Virus record (IMG/VR): IMGVR_UViG_3300032265_001769
Coordinates: 1-31,468 of that record
DNA length: 31,468 bases
Direction: 5' to 3' (one strand)
From: a virus
Made by a program: the position numbers and the translations under genes
Shown here: one piece after another, positions 21,330 through 29,222 of the stretch
Layout: each line of letters begins with the position of its first letter
Numbering within the stretch: position 1 is the stretch's first letter
The notes under the pieces: generated by a model
The model's input: the letters and a program-made list of their open reading frames with translations, nothing else
Databases searched by the model: none
What the model was told of the DNA's origin: nothing

Positions 21330-23208
21330 CGACTTGCTTCCTCGGCTAGAAACGGGAGTCCGCCGTCTTACTGAAGCCAATCTTGACCAAGCCCAAACCC
21401 TAAACGGTGTCGGCTGGAGCAAGGTTCACCAAGCAATCGGCCAGGATTTGTGCCGTTCAATCGGAACCTGGGGTTCTGCTCAAGTCCTAAAAGCGTGGGA
21501 ATACTGCTCCAGGTATCGGATCACACAGCTCAAGGACCTTGGAATTCCCCATTACAACGATCCCCAGGGAGATATTCTGGAGCGACAGTTGAGGGAGCAG
21601 GAAGCTGCCAAAGTCCAAAACGATCCGAATCTTGGGCTAGATTGGTCTGCTCCGAAGCAAGTCGAAACCCATAGCGGTCCTAAGTCTCTGGAAGTCGCTA
21701 CAGTTCCTGAGGGCCATCCTTTTTGGAGCGTTTACAAGTCACACAAGTCGAAACTTGCCGAAAACGGAATCACAGTCGGAAAGTGTTCCGAGACCTGTCG
21801 CTGGATTGCAAAACGCTGGACTGCTCTGAATCCAACAGATTGCCAAAAGCCAGTTCAAACCGATTCCAATGGCGTTTCAGACCCTGAAATTGATTCAAAA
21901 GGATTGCTCCCTTGGCAAACGCTGTCCACAAGTCGCATCGTTGGCTCAATTCGACGTCACAAAGTCTGCCTGGATGCAAGTGAAGTCGGAACTGGCAAAA
22001 CGTACAAAGCCTGTAAGGCGATTCAGATCCTTGGAATTCCGGCTCTAGTAATTTGTCCACTTGCAGTAATTCCCTCTTGGAGAAAAGCAGCGTCTCATTT
22101 CGGTATCCGGTTGGATTGCATCAACTACGAGCTGGTTAGACGTGGTACAACTCAGTGGGGAAGGTGGATCACTGATTCCCGAGGCAAAAAGCAGTGGGTT
22201 TGGACAATACCAGACGGAACCTTGCTTGTTTTTGACGAAGTCCATCGTTGCAAAGGCAACTCAAGCCAGAATTCCAAGCTATTAATAGAAGCCAAACGAG
22301 CAAACATCCCGCTTTTGTTGCTATCAGCCACTGCGGCGACAAGCCCAGTTGAGATGAAAGCTATCGGTTTTGCCCTTGGGCTGTTCAGAAACCCCTCGGA
22401 ACACTGGCAATGGTCAAAAAATCACGGTTGCAAGGAAGGTCGGTTCGGAGGATTAGAATTCCGAGGCAATCCGGACAACCTAGCTCAGATTTCCAGAGAG
22501 ATCTTCCGCTCAAAAGGCACTCGAATCAGGGTCAAGGAGCTGGGAAGCGCATTTCCTGAGACCCATATCGAGACCAAACTCATCCCAGTCGGCCTGAAAG
22601 CGACCAAGGAAATCAGCCAGGCTTACAAAGAGGCTCAAGAGGTCATTAAACGAGTCAAAGAGAAGGAGAAAACCGACGCTGACAGCCCATTGGTGGCTCT
22701 TTTGAGGGCTAGACAGTTGTCAGAAGCAGCCAAAATTCCTGCAATCGTGGAAATGGTGGATGACGCAGTCGAACAAGGCATGTCAGTCGCTGTTTTTTGC
22801 TGTTTCAGGGAGACAATCCAGGCTTTGAACGACGCTCTGAAAACCACCGTGAGTTGTATCGGAAGAATTGAAGGTGGTCAGACACCGTTTGAACGACAGC
22901 AAGCAATTGAAGAGTTCCAAGCTGACCGTAGTGCGTTGATCCTGTGCAATATTCAAGCAGGTGGAGTCGGTGTTAGCCTTCATTGCGTCAAGGATCGGCC
23001 CAGGCTGGCTCTAGTTTCCCCAAGTTACTCGGCCATTGAGCTTGTCCAAACTTTGGGCCGTGTTCACAGAGCCGGCGGGAAGAACTCCATCCAGAAAATC
23101 CTGTACGCCGACGGCACAATTGAGGCTCAAGTGGCCAATGCGTTAGAGAAAAAGCTAAAAAACTTGCAAGCCTTGAACGATTCAGATCTCTTGTCTCCGC
23201 TGCGATGA
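21310..23208 (+). CDS. SF2/SNF2-type DNA helicase
   Basis: About 632 residues from the ATG at 21310 (ATGs at 21277 and 21319 are alternatives). Motifs in order: GTGKT (Walker A) near 227-231, VFDEVHRC (DEVH box) near 307-314, LLSATAAT near 337-344, the motif V segment NIQAGGVGVSLH near 547-558 and the motif VI segment QTLGRVHRAG near 580-589. These define a two-domain SF2 helicase of SNF2 style. The 200-residue N-terminal region is extra and lacks a known domain. It probably remodels or unwinds DNA during replication or recombination. It overlaps its neighbours at both ends, so it is coupled to the Cys-rich protein and to the small basic protein. Confidence 0.9.
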   Translation: MTTMNANDLLPRLETGVRRLTEANLDQAQTLNGVGWSKVHQAIGQDLCRSIGTWGSAQVLKAWEYCSRYRITQLKDLGIPHYNDPQGDILERQLREQEAAKVQNDPNLGLDWSAPKQVETHSGPKSLEVATVPEGHPFWSVYKSHKSKLAENGITVGKCSETCRWIAKRWTALNPTDCQKPVQTDSNGVSDPEIDSKGLLPWQTLSTSRIVGSIRRHKVCLDASEVGTGKTYKACKAIQILGIPALVICPLAVIPSWRKAASHFGIRLDCINYELVRRGTTQWGRWITDSRGKKQWVWTIPDGTLLVFDEVHRCKGNSSQNSKLLIEAKRANIPLLLLSATAATSPVEMKAIGFALGLFRNPSEHWQWSKNHGCKEGRFGGLEFRGNPDNLAQISREIFRSKGTRIRVKELGSAFPETHIETKLIPVGLKATKEISQAYKEAQEVIKRVKEKEKTDADSPLVALLRARQLSEAAKIPAIVEMVDDAVEQGMSVAVFCCFRETIQALNDALKTTVSCIGRIEGGQTPFERQQAIEEFQADRSALILCNIQAGGVGVSLHCVKDRPRLALVSPSYSAIELVQTLGRVHRAGGKNSIQKILYADGTIEAQVANALEKKLKNLQALNDSDLLSPLR

Positions 23209-23480
23209 AAAAGCCAAATCCAAACTGCCAACGCCCGCCGCGTCGTCGAAGGAAAGGACGTGGAATGAAAATCATGAGACGCTTCATTCGCTGGAGTTGG
23301 TTCCGCTGCTTTTTGTCGGAATTCCGATGGTACCGTCGGATCGCAGGCGGTCGATGGGAGCGTTGGCATGTGGATTTTCCGGTATGTTCTTGCCTATGGA
23401 TGGACGTGCCTATCAACGAACCTATGGATTACCGAGAACCACTTTGGCGTGGAACGTGTCATCGGGAGGTATGGCCGTGA
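23205..23480 (+). CDS. 91-residue basic hypothetical protein
   Basis: The ATG overlaps the helicase stop (ATGA), which argues that this frame is used. The protein is highly basic at the start (NCQRPPRRRRKGRGMKIMRR near 7-26) and very Trp/Arg-rich (WSWFRCFLSEFRWYRR near 31-46). A second frame covers 23297-23533 and also looks protein-like, so the reading in this stretch is uncertain. The composition suits nucleic-acid binding, but no family is recognised. Confidence 0.5.
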   Translation: MKKPNPNCQRPPRRRRKGRGMKIMRRFIRWSWFRCFLSEFRWYRRIAGGRWERWHVDFPVCSCLWMDVPINEPMDYREPLWRGTCHREVWP

Positions 23481-23536
23481 TAACCCCCGACACCATCATC
23501 ACCGTAGCCCTAGCCTCCGTCCCGCTGTCGTGAACT

Positions 23537-23755
23537 ATGAGTGACACACAACACAAACACAAAGGCGTCAGCACAACATTCAAGCATGACGAGACCGCTC
23601 CTGGCTACGACCTAAGAGGGTTTTCCACTGACGAGTTCAACCTGAAGTACAAGCAGTGGCTGCGTCGTCGCGGGTTGCATGAGGAAGCTGACTACATTGA
23701 GCGAAAATCGGCTCAGCAGCTTGCAAAGTACAACAAGCTAAAAGGAAAAGCATGA
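23537..23755 (+). CDS. 72-residue hypothetical protein
   Basis: The protein has 72 residues, is hydrophilic, and starts MSDTQHKHKGVSTTFKHDET. A basic helical C-terminal half (FNLKYKQWLRRRGLHEEADY near 34-53) looks able to bind nucleic acid or protein. Its stop overlaps the next start (ATGA), so the two are coupled. No function is recognised. Confidence 0.65.
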   Translation: MSDTQHKHKGVSTTFKHDETAPGYDLRGFSTDEFNLKYKQWLRRRGLHEEADYIERKSAQQLAKYNKLKGKA

Positions 23756-24072
23756 ACTGCCCATACTTTCCTTCAGTGGAAGACATCAAAGCAGCTTACG
23801 GAGGAACAGTCACACGTCTTGGCAACAAGGTTTTGTGGAGTCCAAACAACCGTTCTTCATTCAAAATACAGCCAACGTGCTTAGGATTTACGCTGACTCC
23901 ATTTTTTACACGCGCAGACGCCGACATTGAACCGTGGAACAAGCCAAAGGCACCTAAACAATGGTGGGAATGTGCAAACTGGGCGTACAAGGACCAAGCA
24001 ATTGCGGACGAGTTTGGACTGGATCGGTCAACAGTTGGTCAAAGGCGCAGGAAAATTAATAAAGGAGAATAA
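23752..24072 (+). CDS. HTH-type small DNA-binding protein
   Basis: The protein has 106 residues. The N-terminal part looks like a small beta-rich domain; the C-terminal 30 residues (KDQAIADEFGLDRSTVGQRR near 81-100) read as a sigma-like or MarR-like helix-turn-helix with a basic recognition helix and tail. It is likely a transcriptional regulator of the early or middle genes. It directly precedes the methyltransferase-like gene with no gap. Confidence 0.65.
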   Translation: MNCPYFPSVEDIKAAYGGTVTRLGNKVLWSPNNRSSFKIQPTCLGFTLTPFFTRADADIEPWNKPKAPKQWWECANWAYKDQAIADEFGLDRSTVGQRRRKINKGE

Positions 24073-24633
24073 ATGAAAGTGCTTGTTGCTTGCGAATTCA
24101 GTGGAGTTGTTCAAAACGCTTTTTCAACGCGAGGTCACGACGCTTGGTCTGCTGATCTTCTTCCAAGTGAATCAAGTGGAAATCATATTCAGGGAGATTT
24201 GCTCAATTCAAATGGACAATGGCAGCTTGGATCCGATTGGGACTTGATAATTGCACACCCTCCTTGCACTCATTTGGCTGTCAGTGGAGCAAGGTGGTTT
24301 AAGCAAAAACAAATCGAGCAACAGTTAGCGATTTCTTTCTTTCTATCATGCTGCAATGCACCTGGAAAACGTGTGGCGGTTGAAAACCCAGTCTGCATCA
24401 TGTCAAGGTTATACAGAAAACCTGATCAAATCATTCAACCTTGGCAATTTGGTCATGGAGAAACGAAGGCAACGTGTCTTTGGCTTAAAAACCTTCCAAA
24501 ATTGACTCCTACAAATGTAGTTGAAGGAAGAGAGGCAAAAATTCACAAAATGCCACCTAGTCCAAATAGGTGGAAAGAGCGAAGTCGCACATACAAAGGA
24601 ATTGCAGATGCCATGGCGTCCCAATGGGGTTAA
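24073..24633 (+). CDS. Short DNA cytosine methyltransferase-like protein
   Basis: The protein has 186 residues, much shorter than typical C5 methyltransferases (about 300 or more). It keeps ACEFSGVVQNAF near 6-17 (AdoMet loop), the catalytic AHPPCTHLAV near 61-70 with Cys65, VENPV near 103-107 and a PWQFGHGETKATCLWL segment near 123-138. These are the core cytosine-C5 motifs, but a target-recognition domain appears to be missing. It may modify phage DNA against host restriction, or be a degenerate member. It is the last gene of the rightward operon and is followed by a terminator. Confidence 0.8.
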   Translation: MKVLVACEFSGVVQNAFSTRGHDAWSADLLPSESSGNHIQGDLLNSNGQWQLGSDWDLIIAHPPCTHLAVSGARWFKQKQIEQQLAISFFLSCCNAPGKRVAVENPVCIMSRLYRKPDQIIQPWQFGHGETKATCLWLKNLPKLTPTNVVEGREAKIHKMPPSPNRWKERSRTYKGIADAMASQWG

Positions 24634-24748
24634 AAAAATTTGACTCCGCAACACACGCTCCAGACAGTTTCACCGCTGTTTGGCGTTTTTGCTGTTTCCG
24701 AGCCATTCATCTCCAGCCAAGTAAAACAGCGTCAACTGGAGAACAGAA

Positions 24749-24785
24749 AACCCGCCCTGGCTGATAACCGGAGCGGGTTGTTTCG
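24749..24785. terminator. Bidirectional terminator between convergent operons
   Basis: AACCCGC (24749-24755) and GCGGGTT (24773-24779) form a 7-bp stem over a 17-base loop. On the plus strand it is followed by GTTTCGTTT; on the minus strand by TTTTCTGTT. It lies about 115 bases after the methyltransferase-like stop (24633) and just before the primase-helicase stop (24798), so it ends both operons. The rest of 24634-24797 shows no gene. Confidence 0.8.
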
Positions 24786-24797
24786 TTTCTTAACTAG

Positions 24798-26822
24798 TCA
24801 CTTTGGACAGTATTTTTTGATTGGACCTGTCTCATCCACAAACAACTTGTGCTTGATCTCGGTAAAGCACTTTTTGGCAATCGTGTCAGTGGGTGCTCCT
24901 GCTTTTCTGATTCCTGAAACGTGTTCTAGGTAGGTCTTCCACTGTCCTCTTACGCTTGCTAGGTACACATCAGGCTCAAACGTGGATGCCTCAGGCTTTT
25001 TGATTCGCACGTTTGACTTTTCACCTTTGTCCACTCCTTCAGGTTCCTCACACGTTTCCCAAGCAAGACCGTTCACCGAGTGCCTGACCCACAGGGCCGT
25101 GGAATTCTGACCGTGATGATCAACAGCTTCAGCTCGTTTTCCACGCTTGAGCATTCGCAGCCTGAACCCGGCCTCGCCAACAGGCTCAAGATACACAACT
25201 GAACGCGACCAGTTCACCAGTTCAGACGAACCTGCGGCTAGGTACTGCAAATCTACAGCAGACTTGGTGGCGTCGTCTCGCCCAGGCTTTCGGACATGAT
25301 GAACGACCATGCAACACACGCCAGTGGACTCGATCACAGGAGCAAGCCAGTTGCGAAGGAAAGTCGAAGCTGCTTTCTGGTCGGAAATGTCGTCACCAAC
25401 AAATCCGAGCAACGGATCAATCCAGACAAGGTCTGGCTTGTGCTCGTCAATCAGACTTTGCATTCGAGAAACAAAATCAATGCCAGTGTGGACCGTATCC
25501 CTGATCCAGATCAGGTTTTCCCGCATTGTTTTTAGTGCCTCAAGATTCTTGAGCGCAGGGTTGGCCGAGATTGCACCTCGAAGTTGCTCTGCAAGGTCTC
25601 CGGCGTCATTCTCGCTTTGGATTATAAGCGATTTGAGAGGCTTGATCGGTTTTAGTCCGAATGGCGCGAGTCCTACGCTCCACCAGACGGCGAGCTGCAT
25701 GGTCAACGTGGATTTCCCAACGCCGCTGGGTCCAATCAGCAAGCAGGAGCCGCCCCTGCAAAGCCAGCGACGACCGATGAGCGCATTGGGGTCGTTCTCG
25801 ACGTCCGTCTCCATCAAATCAGTCAACCGGTAAAGCTGAGTGCCAGTGGAAGACTGAGCGGCTTTCCAAGCACTCCAGCTCTTGTGACCGACATTCAGTG
25901 CAAGAAGATCTTGGCACTTGATCCCACGCTTAATACCAGCAAGTCGGGCAAACCGAGATGGGTTTTTGTTTTTTGTGTCTGCCCCGTAGCTTTCAAAGGT
26001 TGCAAAAAGTTCTTTGACTCGTGTTCCGTATTCCAATCGATCCTTGGCATCAATTTTTACCCAGGCATGAAGCGACTTTCCGCCCGAGTAGACTACAGCG
26101 GTCGCAGGAATCTCGGTCTCTTTGATGATCCCCCACTGCTCTTCAAGCGACAAACCGTCAAACTCAAGCAGCGCGTGCCGGAACGCAGTGACATCGTTGT
26201 CTCCACATCCTCCCGGCTTCATTGGGTTGACCCGAATGAACACACCAGGGGCGTCTGATAGCTTCCAAATGTTGTTCGGATCCCCTCCCTTTTCTTCCAA
26301 CTTATTCAGCCATTCCTCGCGTGATAGCACCAAACCCTGTCCTGCTGGAATCGACTTTTCCTCGTCGTTCAGGAACGCTTCCGAAATTGCAACGCCTTCC
26401 CCTTCTTTGAACGCAGCCTTAAGCAACTGCGCGCATCCGTTCTCGATTGCCGCAGGAACAGACCGTGGATCAATCGGCTTTAGATCAACGACCACCTTGC
26501 TGGATGGGAGGATAAACTTGGTCTCAGGCTGATAGTTCGGATGGAACTCTCGGTTGTCGTCAATCCTCCAGCCTCTGCGCTTGTCATGGATCTCTGGCTT
26601 TGAGAGAACCTCTGACATCTTGTGGTCAAGTTCGCGCTGAGTCCAAGGAGGGCTACAACGTGAATTCCATTCCCTAATCAGTGGATAAGCCTCGTTAATC
26701 TCAAGACCGAATCCCCACAGGATTTCACAGACAACGTACCAAGTATGGTTGTGTCCTCCTGATCCGCTAACTGCTCCCGGCACTGTCTCGATCCACTTTT
26801 GTGCTCTGTCTCGTATGGTCAT
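24798..26822 (-). CDS. Primase-helicase (AEP-like primase plus RecA-fold ATPase)
   Basis: About 674 residues from the ATG at 26822; a TTG lies eight codons upstream. The N-terminal 85 residues resemble the PriCT/primase C-terminal type (WNSRCSPPWTQREL near 52-65). The middle has an archaeo-eukaryotic primase-like pattern: LLEFD near 218-222 and SGGKSLHAWV near 246-255. The C-terminal half is a RecA-fold helicase with Walker A GPSGVGKST near 364-372, Walker B LVWIDP near 465-470 and MVVHHVRKPG further on. The likely role is priming and unwinding for genome replication. It shares about 56 bases with the upstream gene. No DNA polymerase is seen in this window, so host or off-window polymerase is needed. 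Confidence 0.85.
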   Translation of the reverse strand: MTIRDRAQKWIETVPGAVSGSGGHNHTWYVVCEILWGFGLEINEAYPLIREWNSRCSPPWTQRELDHKMSEVLSKPEIHDKRRGWRIDDNREFHPNYQPETKFILPSSKVVVDLKPIDPRSVPAAIENGCAQLLKAAFKEGEGVAISEAFLNDEEKSIPAGQGLVLSREEWLNKLEEKGGDPNNIWKLSDAPGVFIRVNPMKPGGCGDNDVTAFRHALLEFDGLSLEEQWGIIKETEIPATAVVYSGGKSLHAWVKIDAKDRLEYGTRVKELFATFESYGADTKNKNPSRFARLAGIKRGIKCQDLLALNVGHKSWSAWKAAQSSTGTQLYRLTDLMETDVENDPNALIGRRWLCRGGSCLLIGPSGVGKSTLTMQLAVWWSVGLAPFGLKPIKPLKSLIIQSENDAGDLAEQLRGAISANPALKNLEALKTMRENLIWIRDTVHTGIDFVSRMQSLIDEHKPDLVWIDPLLGFVGDDISDQKAASTFLRNWLAPVIESTGVCCMVVHHVRKPGRDDATKSAVDLQYLAAGSSELVNWSRSVVYLEPVGEAGFRLRMLKRGKRAEAVDHHGQNSTALWVRHSVNGLAWETCEEPEGVDKGEKSNVRIKKPEASTFEPDVYLASVRGQWKTYLEHVSGIRKAGAPTDTIAKKCFTEIKHKLFVDETGPIKKYCPK

Positions 26823-27006
26823 TTTGGGGTTTTTTGATTGGTTCAAACTTTGCTAAAAATTCAGACTTCAACCGCACGAATGCCTCCATTTTGTCCGCGT
26901 CGTAGTATAGGATTCCCGGCACATCGCGCATCTCGGCAAGGCGGACTTTGACTTCGCCCATGACTCGGACCTCTTTCTTGTGGTTGAATTTAGAACGGTA
27001 GTTCAT
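26767..27006 (-). CDS. 79-residue hypothetical protein
   Basis: The protein has 79 residues. The ATG overlaps the upstream stop (ATGA); a second ATG at residue 16 is possible. It contains EVKVRLAEMRDVPGILYYDA near 18-37, a strand-helix segment, then basic helices, and a hydrophilic tail. It overlaps the primase-helicase start by about 56 bases in another frame. No family is recognised; the location suggests a small replication accessory. Confidence 0.65.
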   Translation of the reverse strand: MNYRSKFNHKKEVRVMGEVKVRLAEMRDVPGILYYDADKMEAFVRLKSEFLAKFEPIKKPQNDHTRQSTKVDRDSAGSS

Positions 27007-27242
27007 CGTGTGAATAGGACTCCTGAGTTTGATCTGTCGGTGATTTCCACTTGGGTCACATTGTCCAGTTTGAACAGGGTTTCCAGCATTCGAGAATGAT
27101 TCTCAGAATTGCAAACCACGATTCCCAAGATGTCCTTGTCGTCAATCCGCACTTCCAGCTTCTTGCCCTGTTTTCCTTTGGCCCAGACTTTGACGGTGTG
27201 TCCTGAGCACAACGGAATGGACGTGACTGAAGTGGAGTTCAC
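27003..27242 (-). CDS. 79-residue hypothetical protein
   Basis: The protein has 79 residues and starts at a GTG that shares GTGA with the RusA stop. It is mostly beta-strand-like with one helix (HSRMLETLFKLDNVTQVEIT near 49-68), resembling small single-domain accessory proteins. It lies between the RusA gene and the next small gene and is coupled to both. No function is recognised. Confidence 0.65.
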   Translation of the reverse strand: MNSTSVTSIPLCSGHTVKVWAKGKQGKKLEVRIDDKDILGIVVCNSENHSRMLETLFKLDNVTQVEITDRSNSGVLFTR

Positions 27243-27667
27243 ACGCCAGAGATCGTTACCGTGCAGCCCTGCGATTCTGGACCTGCTGCGTAAACCTTTG
27301 ACTTGGTCACATACACAACAAGCGAGTCATCACGCCAAAGTCCAATGTCGGTCAGTGCGTCAAGAACGGCTTTCTCAAGGTTGTCTAGGTCTGGCTTCTT
27401 GGTAACCCACCTTTCAGCATCTGGCTTCAGCAGTCCGTTCTTTTTGTAATGCGATTGAGGACGTGGAAGACTGAAGTGCAATGCCACTGACACAGGCTCG
27501 TCAATAGTCTTTTGGTCCCACACTTTGAGCGCAGCATTACGCACTACAGTCTTCCAATCATTCGCAGTGCCTGGATCGTAAACTCCAGCTCGTCCACCAC
27601 GGGAAAACGCTTTTGCACGCGGTTGAGCCTTTGGAACTCCGAGACACCAGAACGAAATTGGATTCAT
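27239..27667 (-). CDS. rusA: RusA-family Holliday junction resolvase
   Basis: About 142 residues from the ATG at 27667; a GTG 16 codons upstream is less likely. The C-terminal motif KKPDLDNLEKAVLDAL near 91-106 followed by LWRDDSLVV near 110-118 gives the Asp cluster of RusA (Asp93, Asp95, Asp103, Asp113, Asp114). It cuts four-way junctions left by recombination and replication, which fits its place after the DUF669-like, nuclease and RecT-like genes. The start MNPISFWCLG is the usual beginning of this family. Confidence 0.9.
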   Translation of the reverse strand: MNPISFWCLGVPKAQPRAKAFSRGGRAGVYDPGTANDWKTVVRNAALKVWDQKTIDEPVSVALHFSLPRPQSHYKKNGLLKPDAERWVTKKPDLDNLEKAVLDALTDIGLWRDDSLVVYVTKSKVYAAGPESQGCTVTISGV

Positions 27668-27719
27668 GAAAAAATCGCCCGGTCTGTTGTTACGCCGCCG
27701 AGCAGAGCGGTTCACCTAA

Positions 27720-28109
27720 TCAGAATGCGCCAACGCTGTACTTCACGATGTTGTTCACCTTCATGTTCCCGCTTCCGTCACGCTTGGGAATTTCCTTCTG
27801 AACAACAGTCACGTTACACCCCTTGCCAATGACGTTGCGGTCGTCGATCTCGATTGCGTCACCCACCTTTCCTATCTCTGTGGCGACAACAAATTGGTTC
27901 AACTTCCACCCCATCGACTCGTGGAAAATGAGCGCATCCTGAATCAGAGTGCGTCCATCCACGCTCCAAGTCAGCGTGATCTTCTCAGAGCCTGATGTCT
28001 TCCCGTTCTGTTGAATCGACAACTCAGCCTTCACGACGTGCGCCGGGTACTCGCCAGCAGGCAACAGTTCGTTCAGTTCTTTGGGTTCTCCGACAGTCCA
28101 TTTTGCCAT
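27720..28109 (-). CDS. DUF669-like phage protein
   Basis: The protein has 129 residues and starts MAKWTVGEPKELNELLPAGE, with the pattern W-x-V then LLPAGEYPAHV near 15-25 characteristic of the DUF669 phage family. The rest is beta-rich with an OB-fold-like layout (NVTVVQKEIPKRDGSGNMKV near 99-118). The family is found next to recombination genes, and a single-stranded-DNA-binding role has been suggested but is not established. It ends before the RusA gene and lies three bases after the nuclease stop. Confidence 0.8.
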   Translation of the reverse strand: MAKWTVGEPKELNELLPAGEYPAHVVKAELSIQQNGKTSGSEKITLTWSVDGRTLIQDALIFHESMGWKLNQFVVATEIGKVGDAIEIDDRNVIGKGCNVTVVQKEIPKRDGSGNMKVNNIVKYSVGAF

Positions 28110-28112
28110 ATA

Positions 28113-29126
28113 CTATTCTTTTTCTAGGTATGTGATGTTTGGTTTGGTTACGAGGAAATCGCTCAATTTGCTGTTCAATTCGGCTTTCACTTCCTTGGGC
28201 TTCATGCCGCGCCGTTCAGCGTAGACTTTTTCGAGCTTGGAAACCGACAGTTTGCAGCAAGACAGAAAGTCGTCACTGCTTAGGTCCACGGCTTCAAACG
28301 CACTCGAAATGTGTGCAGGATCAACTTCACGTCCTGCTGACTTCGACACAATCCGGTAGCCAGGAATCTCCATTCCAGACTTGGCTAGCTCGTTCGCTTT
28401 GCTCTTAACCGCGTCCGCCCAGATCGACACGGCATTGGCAATGTTCAAAGCGCGGGCGATATCAACAGGAGAAACGACTTCCAACTTCTCCAGCGGGACG
28501 ACCGCGCACTCTTGGCCAACAGCGGTGACGTGACGCCTCAGGATCTCGCAGTACAGTTTCTTGGCGCACCAGTCGCAGTATTTGGATGCTCTGCATTCGG
28601 TGTATTCATCAGCTACTTGGTCCAAAATAAAATACACAATGCGCTCTGCTGATTCCCGAGAGAATTCCAGAACCTCGTAGATCATTCCGTCACCAAACAG
28701 CAGGTGAGCAGTGACACGATCAGATCCACGCTTCTGCATCAAACCAAGCGCGTAAGCTGCCATCTGTGCGCTGTAATTGAACTTGCGCCACTTCAGATCA
28801 AAGATCACGTCACCGCAGACAACGTCAGGAGTACCTTCCAGAACAACTCCGCCACCGCGTTTGATCTCAAGTCGCTGTTCGCTAATTAGATCGTGATCGT
28901 CTAACGGGGCCACTCGCCTGATGTAGTCATAAGCCCAGAAGACCGCGTCGCGTTCGTTGGAAGGCAGAAACTTGGCAAGTGACTCGTCGCCAGTCTTAAG
29001 AAGTGCCTCCAGTGCAGCGTGACGATCTGTGCCTGAAATCGTGGCGTCAGACGGTCCTGCGCTTGTCCACTTGGGAGATAGGCTCTGAGCAGGCAGACTG
29101 CTTGGCCGTGTAATGTATCTGTTCAT
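28113..29126 (-). CDS. Cas4/RecB-like PD-(D/E)XK nuclease
   Basis: The protein has 337 residues. The N-terminal domain has GTDRHAALE near 32-40, EGTPDVV near 97-103, FDLKW near 109-113 and SAQMAAYALG near 119-128, which are the core of a PD-(D/E)XK nuclease. Four cysteines at 178, 184, 187 and 193 (CRASKYCDWCAKKLYC) form a cluster like the iron-sulphur or zinc site of Cas4 and AddB-type enzymes. The C-terminal 140 residues are an extra helical region. It is likely the exonuclease that resects DNA ends for the RecT-like protein. A hairpin terminator or attenuator lies between it and the RecT-like gene. Confidence 0.85.
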   Translation of the reverse strand: MNRYITRPSSLPAQSLSPKWTSAGPSDATISGTDRHAALEALLKTGDESLAKFLPSNERDAVFWAYDYIRRVAPLDDHDLISEQRLEIKRGGGVVLEGTPDVVCGDVIFDLKWRKFNYSAQMAAYALGLMQKRGSDRVTAHLLFGDGMIYEVLEFSRESAERIVYFILDQVADEYTECRASKYCDWCAKKLYCEILRRHVTAVGQECAVVPLEKLEVVSPVDIARALNIANAVSIWADAVKSKANELAKSGMEIPGYRIVSKSAGREVDPAHISSAFEAVDLSSDDFLSCCKLSVSKLEKVYAERRGMKPKEVKAELNSKLSDFLVTKPNITYLEKE

Positions 29127-29133
29127 TTTGATA

Positions 29134-29198
29134 AAAAAATACCGGCGGTTGAAACCCAGTAAATCCAGACCCCTGGACTCACAAAAACAACCGCCGGT
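29134..29198 (-). terminator. Branched intrinsic terminator/attenuator
   Basis: Between the RecT-like stop and the nuclease start, ACCGGCGGTTG (29141-29151) and CAACCGCCGGT (29188-29198) form a perfect 11-bp stem; inside it TCCAG/CTGGA (29164-29168 with 29173-29177) forms a second hairpin. On the minus strand the stem is followed by a run of seven T's (29134-29140 region) and then the nuclease start. It can stop or attenuate transcription so that the RecT-like gene is expressed more than the nuclease. Confidence 0.8.
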
Positions 29199-29222
29199 TC
29201 ACCAACACACGTTGGCTAAAGT

